This document shows positions 22,434 through 33,416 of a DNA stretch of 64,000 nt, piece after piece (position 1 is the first letter of the stretch; each line of letters starts with the position of its first letter). Below the pieces are notes generated by a model. That model was not told where the DNA came from. It searched no databases and saw only the letters and a program-made list of their open reading frames with translations. Location: the NCBI GenBank assembly GCA_015680685.1, contig MNCI01010476.1:332518-396517 (forward strand). Reading direction: 5' to 3'. This DNA comes from Gnetum montanum. Lineage: Eukaryota > Streptophyta > Gnetopsida > Gnetales > Gnetaceae. The position numbers and the translations under genes are program-made.

Positions 22434-23022
22434 TGATGGGATGCGATATCGCATACGCGATATCTCATGGGCCGCGATATCACGTACGCGATATCGCATC
22501 TTCCCTTGTGATATTGCGTACGCAATATGGCAGTGCGCCGCCAAATCTATAAATAGCGACTCTCCCTTGTTTCGGCATCTAGGCCTAGACCATAGCGAAA
22601 CTCTGGCAGTTTTACCTCTCTAGAGATAGAATAATTTCCATGTGCCTGCAGTAGGAGCTCCAAAGTGAACGGATCTTTATTCGAGCAAATATTGTACTTG
22701 AACACAAGTTTGTGTACAGAAATAAAGACGAACTTCTTGGATAAACCTTNGGCTTAGTTAGTTAGTTAAAGTTAGTTAATTAGTCTCTTCACCCTTCACC
22801 TCATTAGCATAGGAGATAAAAATCGAAAAGACATAAAAATCATATACCTCAGACTTAACCATACAACTGTGACAAATACAAGTAAGTCTGGGAAGACAAC
22901 GAACGATTAACCTTAAGTGTTCCATGAGGCGTGTAGGCACTTAGTCTACGGAGTTTGACCGGATCGCATGTGTAACGCTCGTATTCGTATGGTTGAGTGT
23001 AGGGGTACCTCACCACTCATCA
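22434..23022 (+). repeat. A3 3' LTR (collapsed)
   Basis: 589 bp instead of 815. The N at 22750 stands where about 230-240 bp of the 5' LTR (from near 16510 to near 16765) are missing. GATATC motifs run 22442-22530 (more copies than in the 5' LTR) and the TATA box is tataaat at 22548-22554. Confidence 0.85.
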
Positions 23023-23320
23023 GTCACCAAATAAAACTTTATCTGATCTTGGCTGAAAACCATGTAAATACCTGCTACACCAAGTTCAAGAGCTACAAGC
23101 AAGAGGACAAGTAACAAAACAATGGATGAATGTATCTTCCATGTTGTAGATAGGATAGGATATCTTGGGTCATGAACACCCAAACGAGAGTGTGAGTACC
23201 AATAGGAAAACCTTGATAAATCAAGTACTATAAAAAATATCTGTTTTTTGAAGTAGTGGGATGACAACCTAGTGTGATGATTTAAACAATAGTAGTCATA
23301 TTTTCATATTTTGGAAACTA
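23023..23320 (-). other. Possible membrane-protein exon beside A3
   Basis: On the minus strand 23230-23050 gives a frame with a strongly hydrophobic stretch (SSIVLLLVLLLVALELGVAG). It is followed by a donor-like GCAG|GTATTT near 23070 and preceded by the acceptor-like TTTTTTATAG. It reads into A3, so an original gene would be interrupted. I do not recognise the family. Hydrophobic frames arise easily in T-rich DNA, so this is weak. Confidence 0.2.
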
Positions 23321-23321
23321 A

Positions 23322-23440
23322 CAATGAAGTGTTAGCCTAGTGGTAAGACACTTGATTTAGAAGCTTTAGGTCATAGATTTGGTTTTAGTGGGTGTGTACT
23401 TATATTTCACTTACTTGGGTACCAACACCTTCTACATTTT
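23322..23440 (+). mobile_element. tRNA-derived SINE, copy 1
   Basis: A-box TTAGCCTAGTGG at 23332-23343, then AAGACACTTGATTTAGAAG and a degraded B-box near 23371-23385. A second copy on the minus strand at 37040-37130 shares GTTAGCCTAGTRGTAAGAC and CACTTGATTTAGAA. The 3' end is uncertain. Confidence 0.6.
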
Positions 23441-23889
23441 TTAACTAAAAAAATAGTTAAAAAATTTTATAAGATAAAAGTGTGAATTTTGACACGCTAT
23501 CCTAATAGCGGTAAGCCTAATTACACAATAAAATGTAAGGTCGTTACCCACGTTGTTTCTCAGCCTAGATAAAACGGTCTAGCACACACGATACCATGAA
23601 GATGAAACACAAGATAAAACAAAGACGTCGTCCTGATGGGAGAGGACGATGCTCAACTTGATTCTTTTGAGACCTTTGCTGATTGTATTCGTTTGTTCTA
23701 TTTTGTACAACAAACAAACAATCAGAGTATATAAGTGTTGCCAATGCCATGAATCATTATACCTTCGCCAACTCGGTTAGCGAGATCATTTGCCTACCAC
23801 AGATGCATGAAACTACGAAAACAACCCAGCCCAAGAGTGTCACTGGGATGAATAAGAATCCCTTGTTTTTTTTAATTTTATTTTATGTT
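23441..23889. other. Spacer, nothing certain
   Basis: AT-rich DNA. Short open frames on both strands (23565-23750 minus; 23683-23952 plus) lack family features. Confidence 0.3.
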
Positions 23890-23895
23890 ATTTTT

Positions 23896-24095
23896 TTTCC
23901 CGTTTTCTTACTGATTGCAGCGGTAGTCCTCGCGGCTGCGCCGGCCGTATAGTAATTACGGAGATCCAATGAAAGGTCTTTCATTCCTTTTATCTCAGCT
24001 CTAATTTTAGCGCATCTGATTACACAAGACCTCTGAAGGCGTTTGGGCTTTTGGGACACGAATTTGTTGTTTGGAGTTTTGGTGAAAGAAAACAT
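23896..24095 (-). CDS. Possible first exon of an unknown gene
   Basis: Minus-strand frame starting MFSFTKTPNNKFVSQKPKRL, basic and Ser/Arg-containing at the N-terminus, followed by CVIRCAKIRAEIKGMKDLSL and DLRNYYTAGAAARTTAA. A donor-like ATCA|GTAAGA occurs near 23900, after which the sequence becomes T/A-rich like an intron. The local sequence (23915-23960) is CpG-rich, unlike its neighbours, which fits an unmethylated gene start. The basic N-terminus could be an organelle transit peptide. No domain is recognised and no downstream exon was established. Confidence 0.25.
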
Positions 24096-25984
24096 GAAGA
24101 CATGGGATAAAATTAGCCGCGTATTTCATTCTTCTTCAAATACGATTTCTATAACTACACTTCAACTTTAAGATACATTGCTAGTACACTATAAAAATAA
24201 TGAAATTAAACTGAAATTTTATTAAGTTCACATACCCTTTGGAACTATTGGATAAGTGAAAATATACATATTATTGAGTTTTGAAAAAAACATCATCATT
24301 CTAGCCTTGTCTCAACAAAATGGGGTAGGCCTTATGAGTTCTTTTTCATCATTTGTCTCTATGAAGAGCTAGATCTTTGTTTATTTGTAGTTTCTTTAAA
24401 TAAAATTACAAGGGTTCTTGGTAACATTTAAAACAAATGAATCAAAGGTGCAGTTGTTTAATATGTTTCAAAGTAGGACATTGCTTGAAAATGTGGTATT
24501 CATCTTCAATGTTGTTTGTGCTATATGATTTGCATATTTATTTATCATAAGAAATTTTGAACCATCTACATGTTTCAACTCTCCAATGATAAGGTCCTAT
24601 TCTAATGGGTGAGGAATTGTTGAAGATAAATAGTTTGCCTTTGAATTAAGCCCTTCATGATCTATTCAAATAGAAATGTATTTTTTTCTTTTCCATTTTC
24701 TGAAGTTTTTGAAATATTGATTGGTTTATCAAATTATGGACTTGGTTAGAATTAGAATAGAAAATGTACTCTTAAATATTCTATTTATTAAATCACAGAA
24801 TTTCCTTAAGAAATCATTCTTTATCATAGGTTTTGAATTCAAGGGCAAGTTCCAAGAAATTTTCTTGACAAAAGTCTGCTTTTGAATTGGGTCACATGCC
24901 CTTCTAGTAACATATCAAGGCTAGTTAAATTTATTAATTAATCAACTCTCCCACTTAATAGAGGTCTATCCTTAAACATGGGTCATATGCATTTCTAGCG
25001 ATTTACCAAGTGGGTTTTTTTTAAAAGATTAATTCTCCATTTTATCTCTTTATATCTCATATTCCAAGTAGTTGTGTGCTAAAATAATAGGTCCCGTGAT
25101 AATGTCTTCGAGAGTAAATAAATCCTCTTGATATCATATCCTTTTCTATCCTTGGTCCTTTCTCTTTCCTTCTTAGCTTGGTGATTGCAAAGTTCATTAA
25201 AATTTTTATGATGATAAGTACCACATTGTATTCATGAAAACAACCTTCTATTAATGAAAGATTAAGGGATGAATTAGATGATCTCATTGATAATTATAAA
25301 TGTATTATTTCCTGTAGGCAATATGGAATGCATTGATGTAACTTCATGATGTATGCTTGCAAAACTATGCATATAATGTTAAGATAAAACAAGAATAGAA
25401 AAATGTAGTTGAGGTACTAATAATAGACCATAAAAGAAAATAAAAAAGACTTTTAAGAAAAGGATCTTCACCCATAGCCATAGTGCTCATCCCATTAGGT
25501 GGGTCCTATGATGGTTGGTAAAATGAAAAAGACTTTAAAAAATATAAAAATGGTCAAGAAAATAAAATTGATTAAGAAATGGAAAATATTTTAAAAGGTA
25601 AAAAAATTTTAAGAAATGAAAAAATACAATCAAATGTAAAAATAACAAAAAATAGAAAAACGTTCAAAAAACTAAAAAGCTACAACTCACATTTCTTTCA
25701 ACTAAGCTTATTTTCTCCATGACTATGGTTACAGGAAAAGGTTTGGAAAATGAATTGTGGAGGAACTAATCAACTATTATGTGGATTCCATGCATATTTT
25801 AGATGGAGGCTGCTATGATAATGATTTAAATGATAAAAATACACATTCATATCTTTCAAACTAAAACATAGAATACCTAAAAGCAAAATGAAAGTTTAAG
25901 CTCATATACCTACTTTTATTAACCTAAGATAAAAAGAAAAGGCTAACACATCATCCTAATAATATTAAGACTAAGGATAAGAAA
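24096..25984. other. AT-rich intergenic DNA with old repeat fragments
   Basis: No gene recognised. 24296-24400 carries a repeat (TAGCCTTGTCTCAACAAAAT, then GAGCTAGATCTTTGTTTATT) that recurs at 26008-26100. A-rich tracts are common at 25440-25680. Confidence 0.4.
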
Positions 25985-25987
25985 AAT

Positions 25988-26190
25988 TTTAAAACAACAA
26001 CCTCATCATCATAGCCTTCTTTTAATAAAATGGTGTTAGTTACATAAGTTCTTTTTGGCCATTTACTTATATAATGAGCTAGATCTTTGTTTATTTGCAA
26101 TTTCTTTGGATCATCTTTACTCCTTTTGATGTAGCTGACCTCATTTTGTTGGGACAAGGCTAGGATGATGATGATGATCTTTAATCCTTT
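25988..26190. repeat. Foldback repeat with about 35-bp terminal inverted repeats
   Basis: The left end catcatcatagccttc...aataaaatgg (26003-26034) and the right end cattttgttgggacaaggct aggatgatg (26141-26169) are inverted versions of one sequence. The unit at 24292-24330 has the left-type end only. The AAAATGG-type core is also seen at 24320. It may be a MITE-like or SINE-derived foldback. Confidence 0.5.
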
Positions 26191-26559
26191 TTATGCAATA
26201 TATTTTTTGGTCTTTCTTTTAGTGACTTTTACTGAATAGTGATATATAGCAAATTTTTTATAGGCTCCCTATCTAAGACACCATACTAATCTCTGAAATT
26301 GAAGCAACCAAAAGTCTTCATTTAGTGTATACCATGTAAAGTTTATGTCTCTCGATAACATTCAACATCCATTTAAGCATTTACAATACTAGAAAGTTAT
26401 ATGAAGCAAAATAAAGTGTAAATTCATTACCCACATTATTTTTCAACTAACATAAAAGCATTTAACATATTAAACAAATATCATGAAGGTAAAGCACAAG
26501 AAAAAATATATGAACTACTATAAAATAATATCTCAAAAGAATTGGTTTGGGGGTAGAGG
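26191..26559. other. AT-rich spacer
   Basis: Nothing recognisable; no frame above chance. Confidence 0.4.
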
Positions 26560-29194
26560 AAATGTTGGATCTTAAAAAATGAATAATAATAATATTAAAA
26601 AAAATTAAAGTACATTAGATCAACAAAGACAAAGTCTAAAGAAAAAGTCCAATAGTTTTGGAGATGTCTTTTCAAGTTTTCATCCTTACAATTAATCCTA
26701 AAAACACTCCCCTTTGGGGTAAGAAAAGGATTAGCTTTTGCTCTTAGTTAGAAGCATCCTTACAAGTTTTCACTTCTTACTAAAGTATTTCTTATAAAGA
26801 GAAGGAAAAAAATATCTTTAAAGGAAAAAGAAAAAATCAATAAGAAAAAATGAACAAATAGCAACAAAAGCTAAAAGCTTCCCATCCTTAAGCCTTCTTA
26901 CAAAAAGAAAATAATACTACAAAACAAAAAATTAATTGTTTAGTTTTCACTAGAACCATTTTTACTTGAAGTTGAATTAAAAAGAAACATCTTTGAAAAT
27001 TTAATATTTAACTCCTTTCTAATGATTAATTTTTGAAGAAAGATCATAGTTATCCTCTTATCGCTAGAGAATAACTACACATTGAAGCTTTCAAATGGAA
27101 TAGAAAATAAACAATCAAAGATACTTTCAAATGCAAAGAAAGAAAGTAGATTAATCATCAAGAATGGTATCATTGATGCTTGATAGAAAGTTGTAAATTT
27201 TTTATGTCTATTTCCAATCATGTTGTACAACATGATACTAAAAAAACATGAGAAAATGAGTCTTCACTTCCATAATGAAGACAATGAGGAGAAACATTTT
27301 TCATATGTTTAAGATGAGTGTTAATAGGAAGATCTTAATGGATAAGGCACCTAAAAAAAGAAAAATTTCTAGAAAGTAGAAACTTTTCAAAAATCTTCCA
27401 TTTTCCTCATCCAAAAGTATGGTGCTAATTGCATTTTTTAGGTATTATTATATTTTTTATGAATAAAATCATTTTTTGGAACAATCTCTTAGGAAACATT
27501 AGAGTTAAAAGAATAAATAGATGTGTCATTATTTTGATACAAATTATTATCAACTTTAAATAAATTCTCAAAATTAGAAATTAATTTTTCAAAACATTTT
27601 TTCTCTCTTTCTATTTAGGGCTTAGATGCTAGAAGCCTCCTTCCATGTAATCCATCTATCATGTTTATGTATATAGGAAACTACAGTGATGCCAAATTTG
27701 CTCTATGTGTTATGCAATCTAGATGCTACCATGTGCTAATTTTCTTTAGCATATCTTCTAAAATTGTAATATGATTGTAATTCTAATACTAACTAAGCTT
27801 GCACCATGTCTTCCAAATTTGTTTAAGAATTGGAGAACTGGAAATAGAAATGACATAAGGAAAAAGAAGATGATGAAAATAGTTATTAAAAGAAAAACTA
27901 TTATCATTTTTGGGGTTTTCTTGCATAAGGTCTATTTCTTAAAAGAAGCATCCAAACATCATCTCTATTAATGTAGTCTACAAGCCTTTTTACTATAAGA
28001 CAAACATTATGATTATAAAAATTAACTAGGTTAATTCCTCCATCTTTCTTACCACTAGTGCAAATATCCCAAGAAACTCTATAAAAGCCTTTTTTTATGT
28101 TGCTTAGTAGACCAAAAAAACTAACAGATAATACAATTGATTCTATGATAATTTTTTTTAAGGAGCCCAACAAATAGAGTAATAAACATGAGTAGATTGA
28201 AGCATCTACTTAATAACTGAAAATTTGCTAGGAAGGGTGAGTGTTTTCCTTTTCATTTAATAAGCTTTTTAATTTTATTAATCACATAATTCCACAAAAT
28301 ATTTAGATCAAAATAAAAAAATAAAGATATTCCTAGAAATTTGAAGACATATTCTTTTTAAATATTTTTCAAGGCTTGAGAGTAACCCACTCATCAATAT
28401 TGTCATTATAATAGATAGTAAAAGTTTTCCTAATTGATATAAAAGCTAGATAACATATAGTAATCCTCAACTCTAGTTAATAGAATATTGATATGTTGTA
28501 GAGAATTATTAATAATAAAAAAGAATTATTTTCAAAGTGCATGTTAAGCAATTACATACATTAATCATCAATTGAAATTAATTTAATCATATTTCTTTGC
28601 AAATCATAATGCAAATTATGTAAAAGAGCAATAATAAAAATATAGGAACCTAGAGGAAAATCTTGACAAAATAATCATTAAAGAAAAAAAGGAGAAACTC
28701 AATTCAAAATTTATAATAACTTGAGCATTAGCATTAGTGACTAGGGTGTAAATAAGACCAAAAAAATAATCACTAAATCCTAGCTTATAGAGATAAGAAA
28801 TAATGAAATTCTATTCAATCCTATCATAAGCTTTAGCATAATTTAACTTGATAAAAGCAATGTCCTAGTTAGTATCAAAAGTCCATTACATTCCCTTCCA
28901 AGCTACAATAACATTATTTAAGATATGTCTACTTTTAACAGAACTTATCTACTTAGGTGTGATGATCTTCTTTATAACCTTTTGAATTCAATAAGTCATG
29001 AATTTAGCTAAAATTATATAAGTGTTTTTAAGAAGAGTAATAGGCCTCTAATTACCAATATATTGAAGATTTCCATTCTCAGGAAGAAGATGAATGATAC
29101 CTTTATTAATATTTTTACTAAAAAATCTTTTTTAACAGCTTCTTTAAAAACATGAAAAAGATCATGTACAATAATTTTCCAATTTGTTAGATCC
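26560..29194 (-). pseudogene. LINE-2: reverse transcriptase and 3' part of an L1-type element
   Basis: Reading right to left on the minus strand: DLTNWKIIVHDLFHVFKEA (near 29190-29120), a PITLLKNTY-like stretch (near 29030), and motif A of L1 reverse transcriptase, FIKLNYAKAYDRIE (28846-28805). There the catalytic Asp (FIKLD) is Asn and the following Trp is a stop. WDICTSGKKDGGINLVNFYN lies near 28065-28005, and a zf-RVT-type CLHYGSEDSFSHVF with LPINTHLKHM upstream lies near 27340-27240. Frameshifts and stops are many, so it is inactive. The 3' limit is vague. The 5' continuation is at 37978-38995. A4 and another LTR element lie between the two halves. Confidence 0.75.
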
Positions 29195-29990
29195 TGATGA
29201 GTTGCAATTTTGTTCACTGCGATATCACTTACGCGATATCACAACCTATCTCCTCATCTATAAATAAGAGGTAGACAGTTCTGATAAGCGACTTTTTTCC
29301 AATCTTAGAGTTAGTTTTGATTTTAGTTTTCATTTTATTCCTCTCAACCCTTTTCCTCCCAGTGCATGCCTATAGTGTGGTGATTGTAATTGTACGGCAC
29401 CTTTATTCGAGTGTGACGTACTTGGACATGCACATGATTGGAAATAAAGATCGAGATTACTTCATCATTGCAACATTCACTTAGCTTAATTATTTATTTA
29501 ATTGTTATTTACTGGTTTCTTAGTTAATAACTTCTTACCCTTAACTCCTTTTAAATGCGGAATGAGTATGAATTGATTACGAGCATTTAAGTGATTACTT
29601 GGTAACCCAGTAGTGTACCTAGGATCTACCCTTGGTAATCCCAGTGGTAGTCATGCACAAATTCTAAGATATATACAGATGATCGAGGAATGGATGCTCA
29701 TCGCACTTAGGCTAGCTTAGATTCCTTCTCACCCTTTCTCTCTTAGCTTAGTAAATATTATTTTCTATTGCCTTTAGAAGTAGCATCAGCATAGAACACA
29801 TCATACACCTCACTCTGGACTAAACCATACGTGACAAAGCTAATACTAGTCCAGGTGGGAAGATAGCAAACTGCGACCTAAGGCTAACTATCTAGATGCC
29901 ACAACTAGTCCGTTTGCGGAGTTCAACCAGATCGTGCGTGTAATGCTCATATTCATATGGTTGAGTGTAGGGGTACCTTGCTACTCATCA
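29195..29990 (+). repeat. A4 5' LTR
   Basis: 796 bp. GATATC motifs lie at 29219-29242 and the TATA box is tataaat at 29259-29265. The R-U5 part (for example CCTTTATTCGAGTGTGA near 29400) resembles A2, whereas the start of U3 differs. Confidence 0.88.
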
Positions 29991-29991
29991 T

Positions 29992-30010
29992 TGGCGTCGT
30001 TGCCAAGGAC
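29992..30010 (+). other. A4 primer-binding site (tRNA-Asp)
   Basis: TGGCGTCGTTGCCAAGGAC, three transitions from the A3 site. Confidence 0.85.
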
Positions 30011-30229
30011 GGTGCTAGTTATCTAGATTAGTTATATCATACAAGGTCATTGTAAAGTACTTAACGATATATCTTTTAGAAAGAAGTAATTATAAAAAGT
30101 CACATACAAATTCACACACAATCTCATAACCAGGCCTCTCCTACAAGACTATAATAAAGCCACACCTAGTGAGGAAGTTCATTGGAGAACCAACAAACTA
30201 TATGACAATGAAGATTGAAGTACACAACC

Positions 30230-30230
30230 N
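30230..30230. other. Assembly gap in A4 gag
   Basis: Single N. Compared with A2, the Gag part corresponding to about 4380-4670 is missing here. Confidence 0.8.
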
Positions 30231-31659
30231 GGTATAGATCATTAAAACCAAATTCGATATGACATTGGCCAACAATGGAAGAAGTCTTTAATGAAATATA
30301 TCAAACCTATGCAAGAGTGTCGGCCTTGAGGAAACAAATCCAAGAGTGGAAACAAGCACAACATGAACCCTTGGACATGGCCTTAGAAAGATATTATGTA
30401 CTGTTAAACAACTATCCAGGCCATGAGTTCTCTGAGGAAAGGCTAATGTACCATATCATTGATGGGCTTCATGATGCAACAAGAGAAACCCTAAGGATGT
30501 ATGCCCAATGTCAACTATATGAACTACGAACCCATCAAGTCCAAGAGCTTATTAAGTAGATAGCAAAAGAAGAAGGAGAATTGGCTAGATGGGGGAGTGT
30601 TGAAAAACATCAACGGAACCAAAATATCAACTTAACAAAGGTCCATGATTATAAAAAGGAGAAATCAACCAATCTCAAGGAGGAAACATCATCTTTTCCA
30701 ACACAACAATCACTAGATGAAGTCAAGGCAAAGATCAATAATATGTTGGAATGGACACATAAAAAGTGTGGAGAATTCATCGATATCATTGGAGATAGAG
30801 TTTTGAGAACTTGAGAAGCAGGACAAAGTATCAGTAGACAATCGAAAAGTAGGGATAAGGAAAGTAAGAGCTCAACTTCCAATCACACGTATGAATGCAA
30901 CATTTGCCTGTACGATCACCCCAAGGGCCAATGCCCAATCTTGTTACATTTATATGAGCATTGGGAAAGCACATTACATCTTGAGTTCGTATAGAGATAC
31001 TATGTTCGATCACAGTGGAAAAAATCCTAGTCGTGAGAGAAGCCATCCCTAAACCGGAGACACCCTTCATATCATCTGAATCCAAATGCTTATCTAGTTC
31101 AACATCCTGTTTCCCCAACTGGGCCAACATACTCTATCTCACCACAGTATCATTCTCCTCAATACTACCAGCCCATGTCCTTAACACAACCACCGCCTTG
31201 TGCACCTTACACTTCTCCTAATTTTCAACATTCTCATCCTTTTCCTCCTTCTACATTGCCACCAACTATTCCTAAGGTGTCTGCACCACAACAACAACCC
31301 TCGAACGTTACTTGTGCTATGATTGCAAATGGCAGTGAGATACCTCAACAACATCGAAGGCATCCCTTCTTTAGAAATGACCCTAGGAAGGGACAACACA
31401 ATTCCAAGGCCACTACATCTTCTAACTCAGCACAAGTCCAACACTGTGGTGCACCCTTATCTTTAAACCCAACGCCTCATGTTACTTCATCAGGGCCACC
31501 AACTAACACTCCAACAACCATGCGGCCCAATGAACATAGGCATGGAGAGCAACAACCCGATCCTTGCATACCATCGTATGGTCACAAATATCATAGTGGG
31601 TCAACTCTTTAACCGAGAACCACATCTTACAAATTGCCCCACTATGCTTACTATAATCA
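30231..31659 (+). pseudogene. A4 gag remnant
   Basis: Gag core in one frame with few stops: WPTMEEVFNEIYQTYARVSA (30267 on), NNYPGHEFSEERLMYHIIDG (near 30405-30465), a Lys/Glu-rich linker, zinc knuckle CNICLYDHPKGQC (30898-30936), which keeps all four ligands in C-X2-C-X3-H-X4-C spacing, and the Pro/Ser/Thr-rich tail (31175-31612). It is very close to A2, and better preserved at the knuckle, but lacks the N-terminal half at the N at 30230. The tail breaks at the N at 31660 at a point matching about 6100 in A2. No protease follows. Confidence 0.8.
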
Positions 31660-31660
31660 N

Positions 31661-32268
31661 TTCCAAAATTAGGACCAAGTCCATTCCTCTAATCAGTGAC
31701 ATCGCATTGTTTCATCTCATGATGAGCAACTATAAGAGTACCATAACAACAAGGCATACGATCACTTGACATTTTATTCAAGGGAGGAGTGATTTTTGTT
31801 TTGTGGCACTTTTCCTTTTGTTTTCTTTTTCTTTTCTCTCTCTTCTATTTTTTTGACTACTGAATCCAGAGAAGCCGCCAACCTTCAAGCATGGGTGCAT
31901 GTCTTTCCAGTTTTAATTAACACAAAATTAATTTTAACATTTCTAGGAACAATGAACACAAAATTAATTTTAAGTTTTAAAAATGTCAAGAATATCATTG
32001 TACCCTCGATCAGAACCTCTTATTTGTAGGATGGATGAGTGGGTGTAATGGGCTCATTGTCCACATAATGATCACTTGAGACTCGATAACATAGAACACA
32101 CCTCAACCAACGAGCCATATGAGAGTTTTATTCATAGACAAGATTACTTATAAAAACATAAAAAGACAAAAAGATAAAAAGATAAAACAAGAAATTGAAA
32201 AATTAAAAACTGGGAAACAAAAAGTTGTAAAATTGAAGAAAATGAAAAATATTTATTAATCTTGTTAT
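31661..32268 (-). other. Inverted segment of A4 between two gaps
   Basis: This 608-bp piece aligns to A2 only as its reverse complement. The reverse complement of the end near 32040-32110 matches 6430-6490 (GGTTGAGGTGT, TCTATG, ATCAAGTCTC), and that of the start matches 6990-7055 (GAAACAATGC, ATGTCACTGAT, GGAATGGACTTGGTC). Both ends are N. It is most likely a contig placed backwards. Restored, it is the post-gag noncoding region, so the plus-strand frame at 31796-32029 is meaningless. Confidence 0.85.
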
Positions 32269-32269
32269 N

Positions 32270-32860
32270 TACACGTAGGATTCATTGTGCACTGGGTCAG
32301 TTACCTCATGTCCCGATCTCTACAATCCCTTCTATAGTTCATCTCACTTCACTGTTCATGTAATTGTAGCTTGTGTCTCATATAGCATAGAATTCTTACC
32401 TCATCCCGGTGATATTTACATGTGTGTGTTTTGTGGAACTATTTTGGATTACATTTAACCCTTCGAGTGCCCACAGACACTTTTAAGTATAGTTACACAA
32501 GGGCATTATAGGTTGGAACCTACTTTGGGGAGGACCCACTTGTGTAATTTTTGTAATTTTCAATTATGACATAGCTCACACACACCATTTCTTACCCTCA
32601 GCCTATTTTTCATGACATTCTTTCCCTACTACTATCCCTCTCAATTCCAATGTTCCTATGTACCATTACATGGCCTTTTTCTCTCACTTACCACTCGAGG
32701 TTTTATTGATCAATTACACCCACACATCATTATTCGTGCCTTTGCAACAAGCTGAATTACCCTCAAACCCTTAAACACCTACCACATGTCCTTGATTCCC
32801 ATTATTAACTTCCAAAAACCCTAAAAATTCAATAATTTCCCTCAGGCCTAAACATCATTA
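32270..32860 (+). other. A4 noncoding region before the internal module
   Basis: Matches 7080-7660 in A2. It contains TTTGGGGAGGACCCACTTG at 32524-32542 preceded by AAGGGCATTATAGG. No gene. Confidence 0.6.
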
Positions 32861-32905
32861 GGCCACGATATCACGTATGTGATATCGCGTCCCTATAAAT
32901 TATAT
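32861..32905 (+). promoter_or_regulatory. A4 internal promoter-like module
   Basis: CGATATCACGTATGTGATAT at 32866-32885, then the TATA box tataaat at 32894-32900. The A4 LTR has CGATATCACTTACGCGATAT in the same position relative to its TATA box (29220-29239). The 20-mers match at 16 positions. Confidence 0.65.
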
Positions 32906-33093
32906 ATAGGCAAACTCCTCCCCCCCCCCCCTTGCAACATTTAGCATTATTTTTCACAACTCACGTGGGGGAGTTTTTCAAATTTTTCTCTACGACTTGC
33001 GAGAGTGACAACCTTGCTTTTCTACCTATATCTCGCTCGCTGGGACTCCGATTTTTATTCTGTCTGAACCTACTTAAACCTGAAGTGTTCAAC

Positions 33094-33110
33094 TTAGTTG
33101 TGGGGGAGGG
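33094..33110 (+). other. A4 internal polypurine-tract-like site
   Basis: TTAGTTGTGGGGGAGGG, equivalent to 7934-7950 in A2 and better preserved than A4's own PPT before the 3' LTR (ATCGTAGGAGTA, 35191-35202). Confidence 0.5.
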
Positions 33111-33174
33111 ACACATGCCGAATAGTACATAACTTTTTTTGGAATTTTTCATTACCCGAAGGACATATTTAAGG

Positions 33175-33416
33175 GTAATTAGTTGTAAAATTAAGAATAA
33201 CATGTGTCAAAAACAATTTCATCCCCTTAGCTATACCAGAAAATTAAATTTGGAAACCACCTAAGCAAAAAGGACTCAACATTATAATCTTTCGGGGACA
33301 TGTTCTTCCAATAATTAACATCACATGAAAATAAAGTAAATCTATTAAGGCAAGCAGTAAGGTATAACCTAACTTTGGTAACAACCTTACTAACGATTGG
33401 CCCCATGTGATTGCAG
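33175..33416 (+). other. A4 putative intron before the 3' ORF
   Basis: Donor AAGG|GTAATT at 33175, a branch site TTACTAAC at 33387-33394 (the strongest possible form), and acceptor TGATTGCAG ending at 33416. The branch A is about 23 bases from the AG. The ORF ATG is the first codon of the next exon. The length is 242 bp. Confidence 0.55.

Larger units (their letters stand above)
16228..23022 (+). mobile_element. A3: Athila-like element with gag-protease only
   Basis: Bounded by LTRs (TGATGGG...CTCATCA) and near-identical flanks gtcat (16223-16227) and gtcac (23023-23027). It has an intact PBS, gag-protease (17188-20291), a noncoding part with conserved blocks, and a stub of the 3' ORF (22059-22252). 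Reverse transcriptase, RNase H and integrase are missing. The sequence passes from the post-protease spacer (near 20485) directly into the sequence that follows integrase in A7 (near 56055). The 3' LTR is interrupted by an N at 22750. A3 would depend on another element for pol. Confidence 0.88.

Noticed and set aside
23683-23952. Plus-strand 89-codon frame with a hydrophobic C-terminus
   Set aside because: The hydrophobic part comes from a T-rich tract, and the opposite strand gives a more exon-like reading.
31796-32029. Plus-strand frame starting MFCGTFPFVF
   Set aside because: It lies in a segment that is inverted relative to A2 and is noncoding there.
32918-32933. C-run as a G-quadruplex or i-motif
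   Set aside because: It is a single homopolymer tract, likely slippage and possibly a sequencing error; no four-block pattern.
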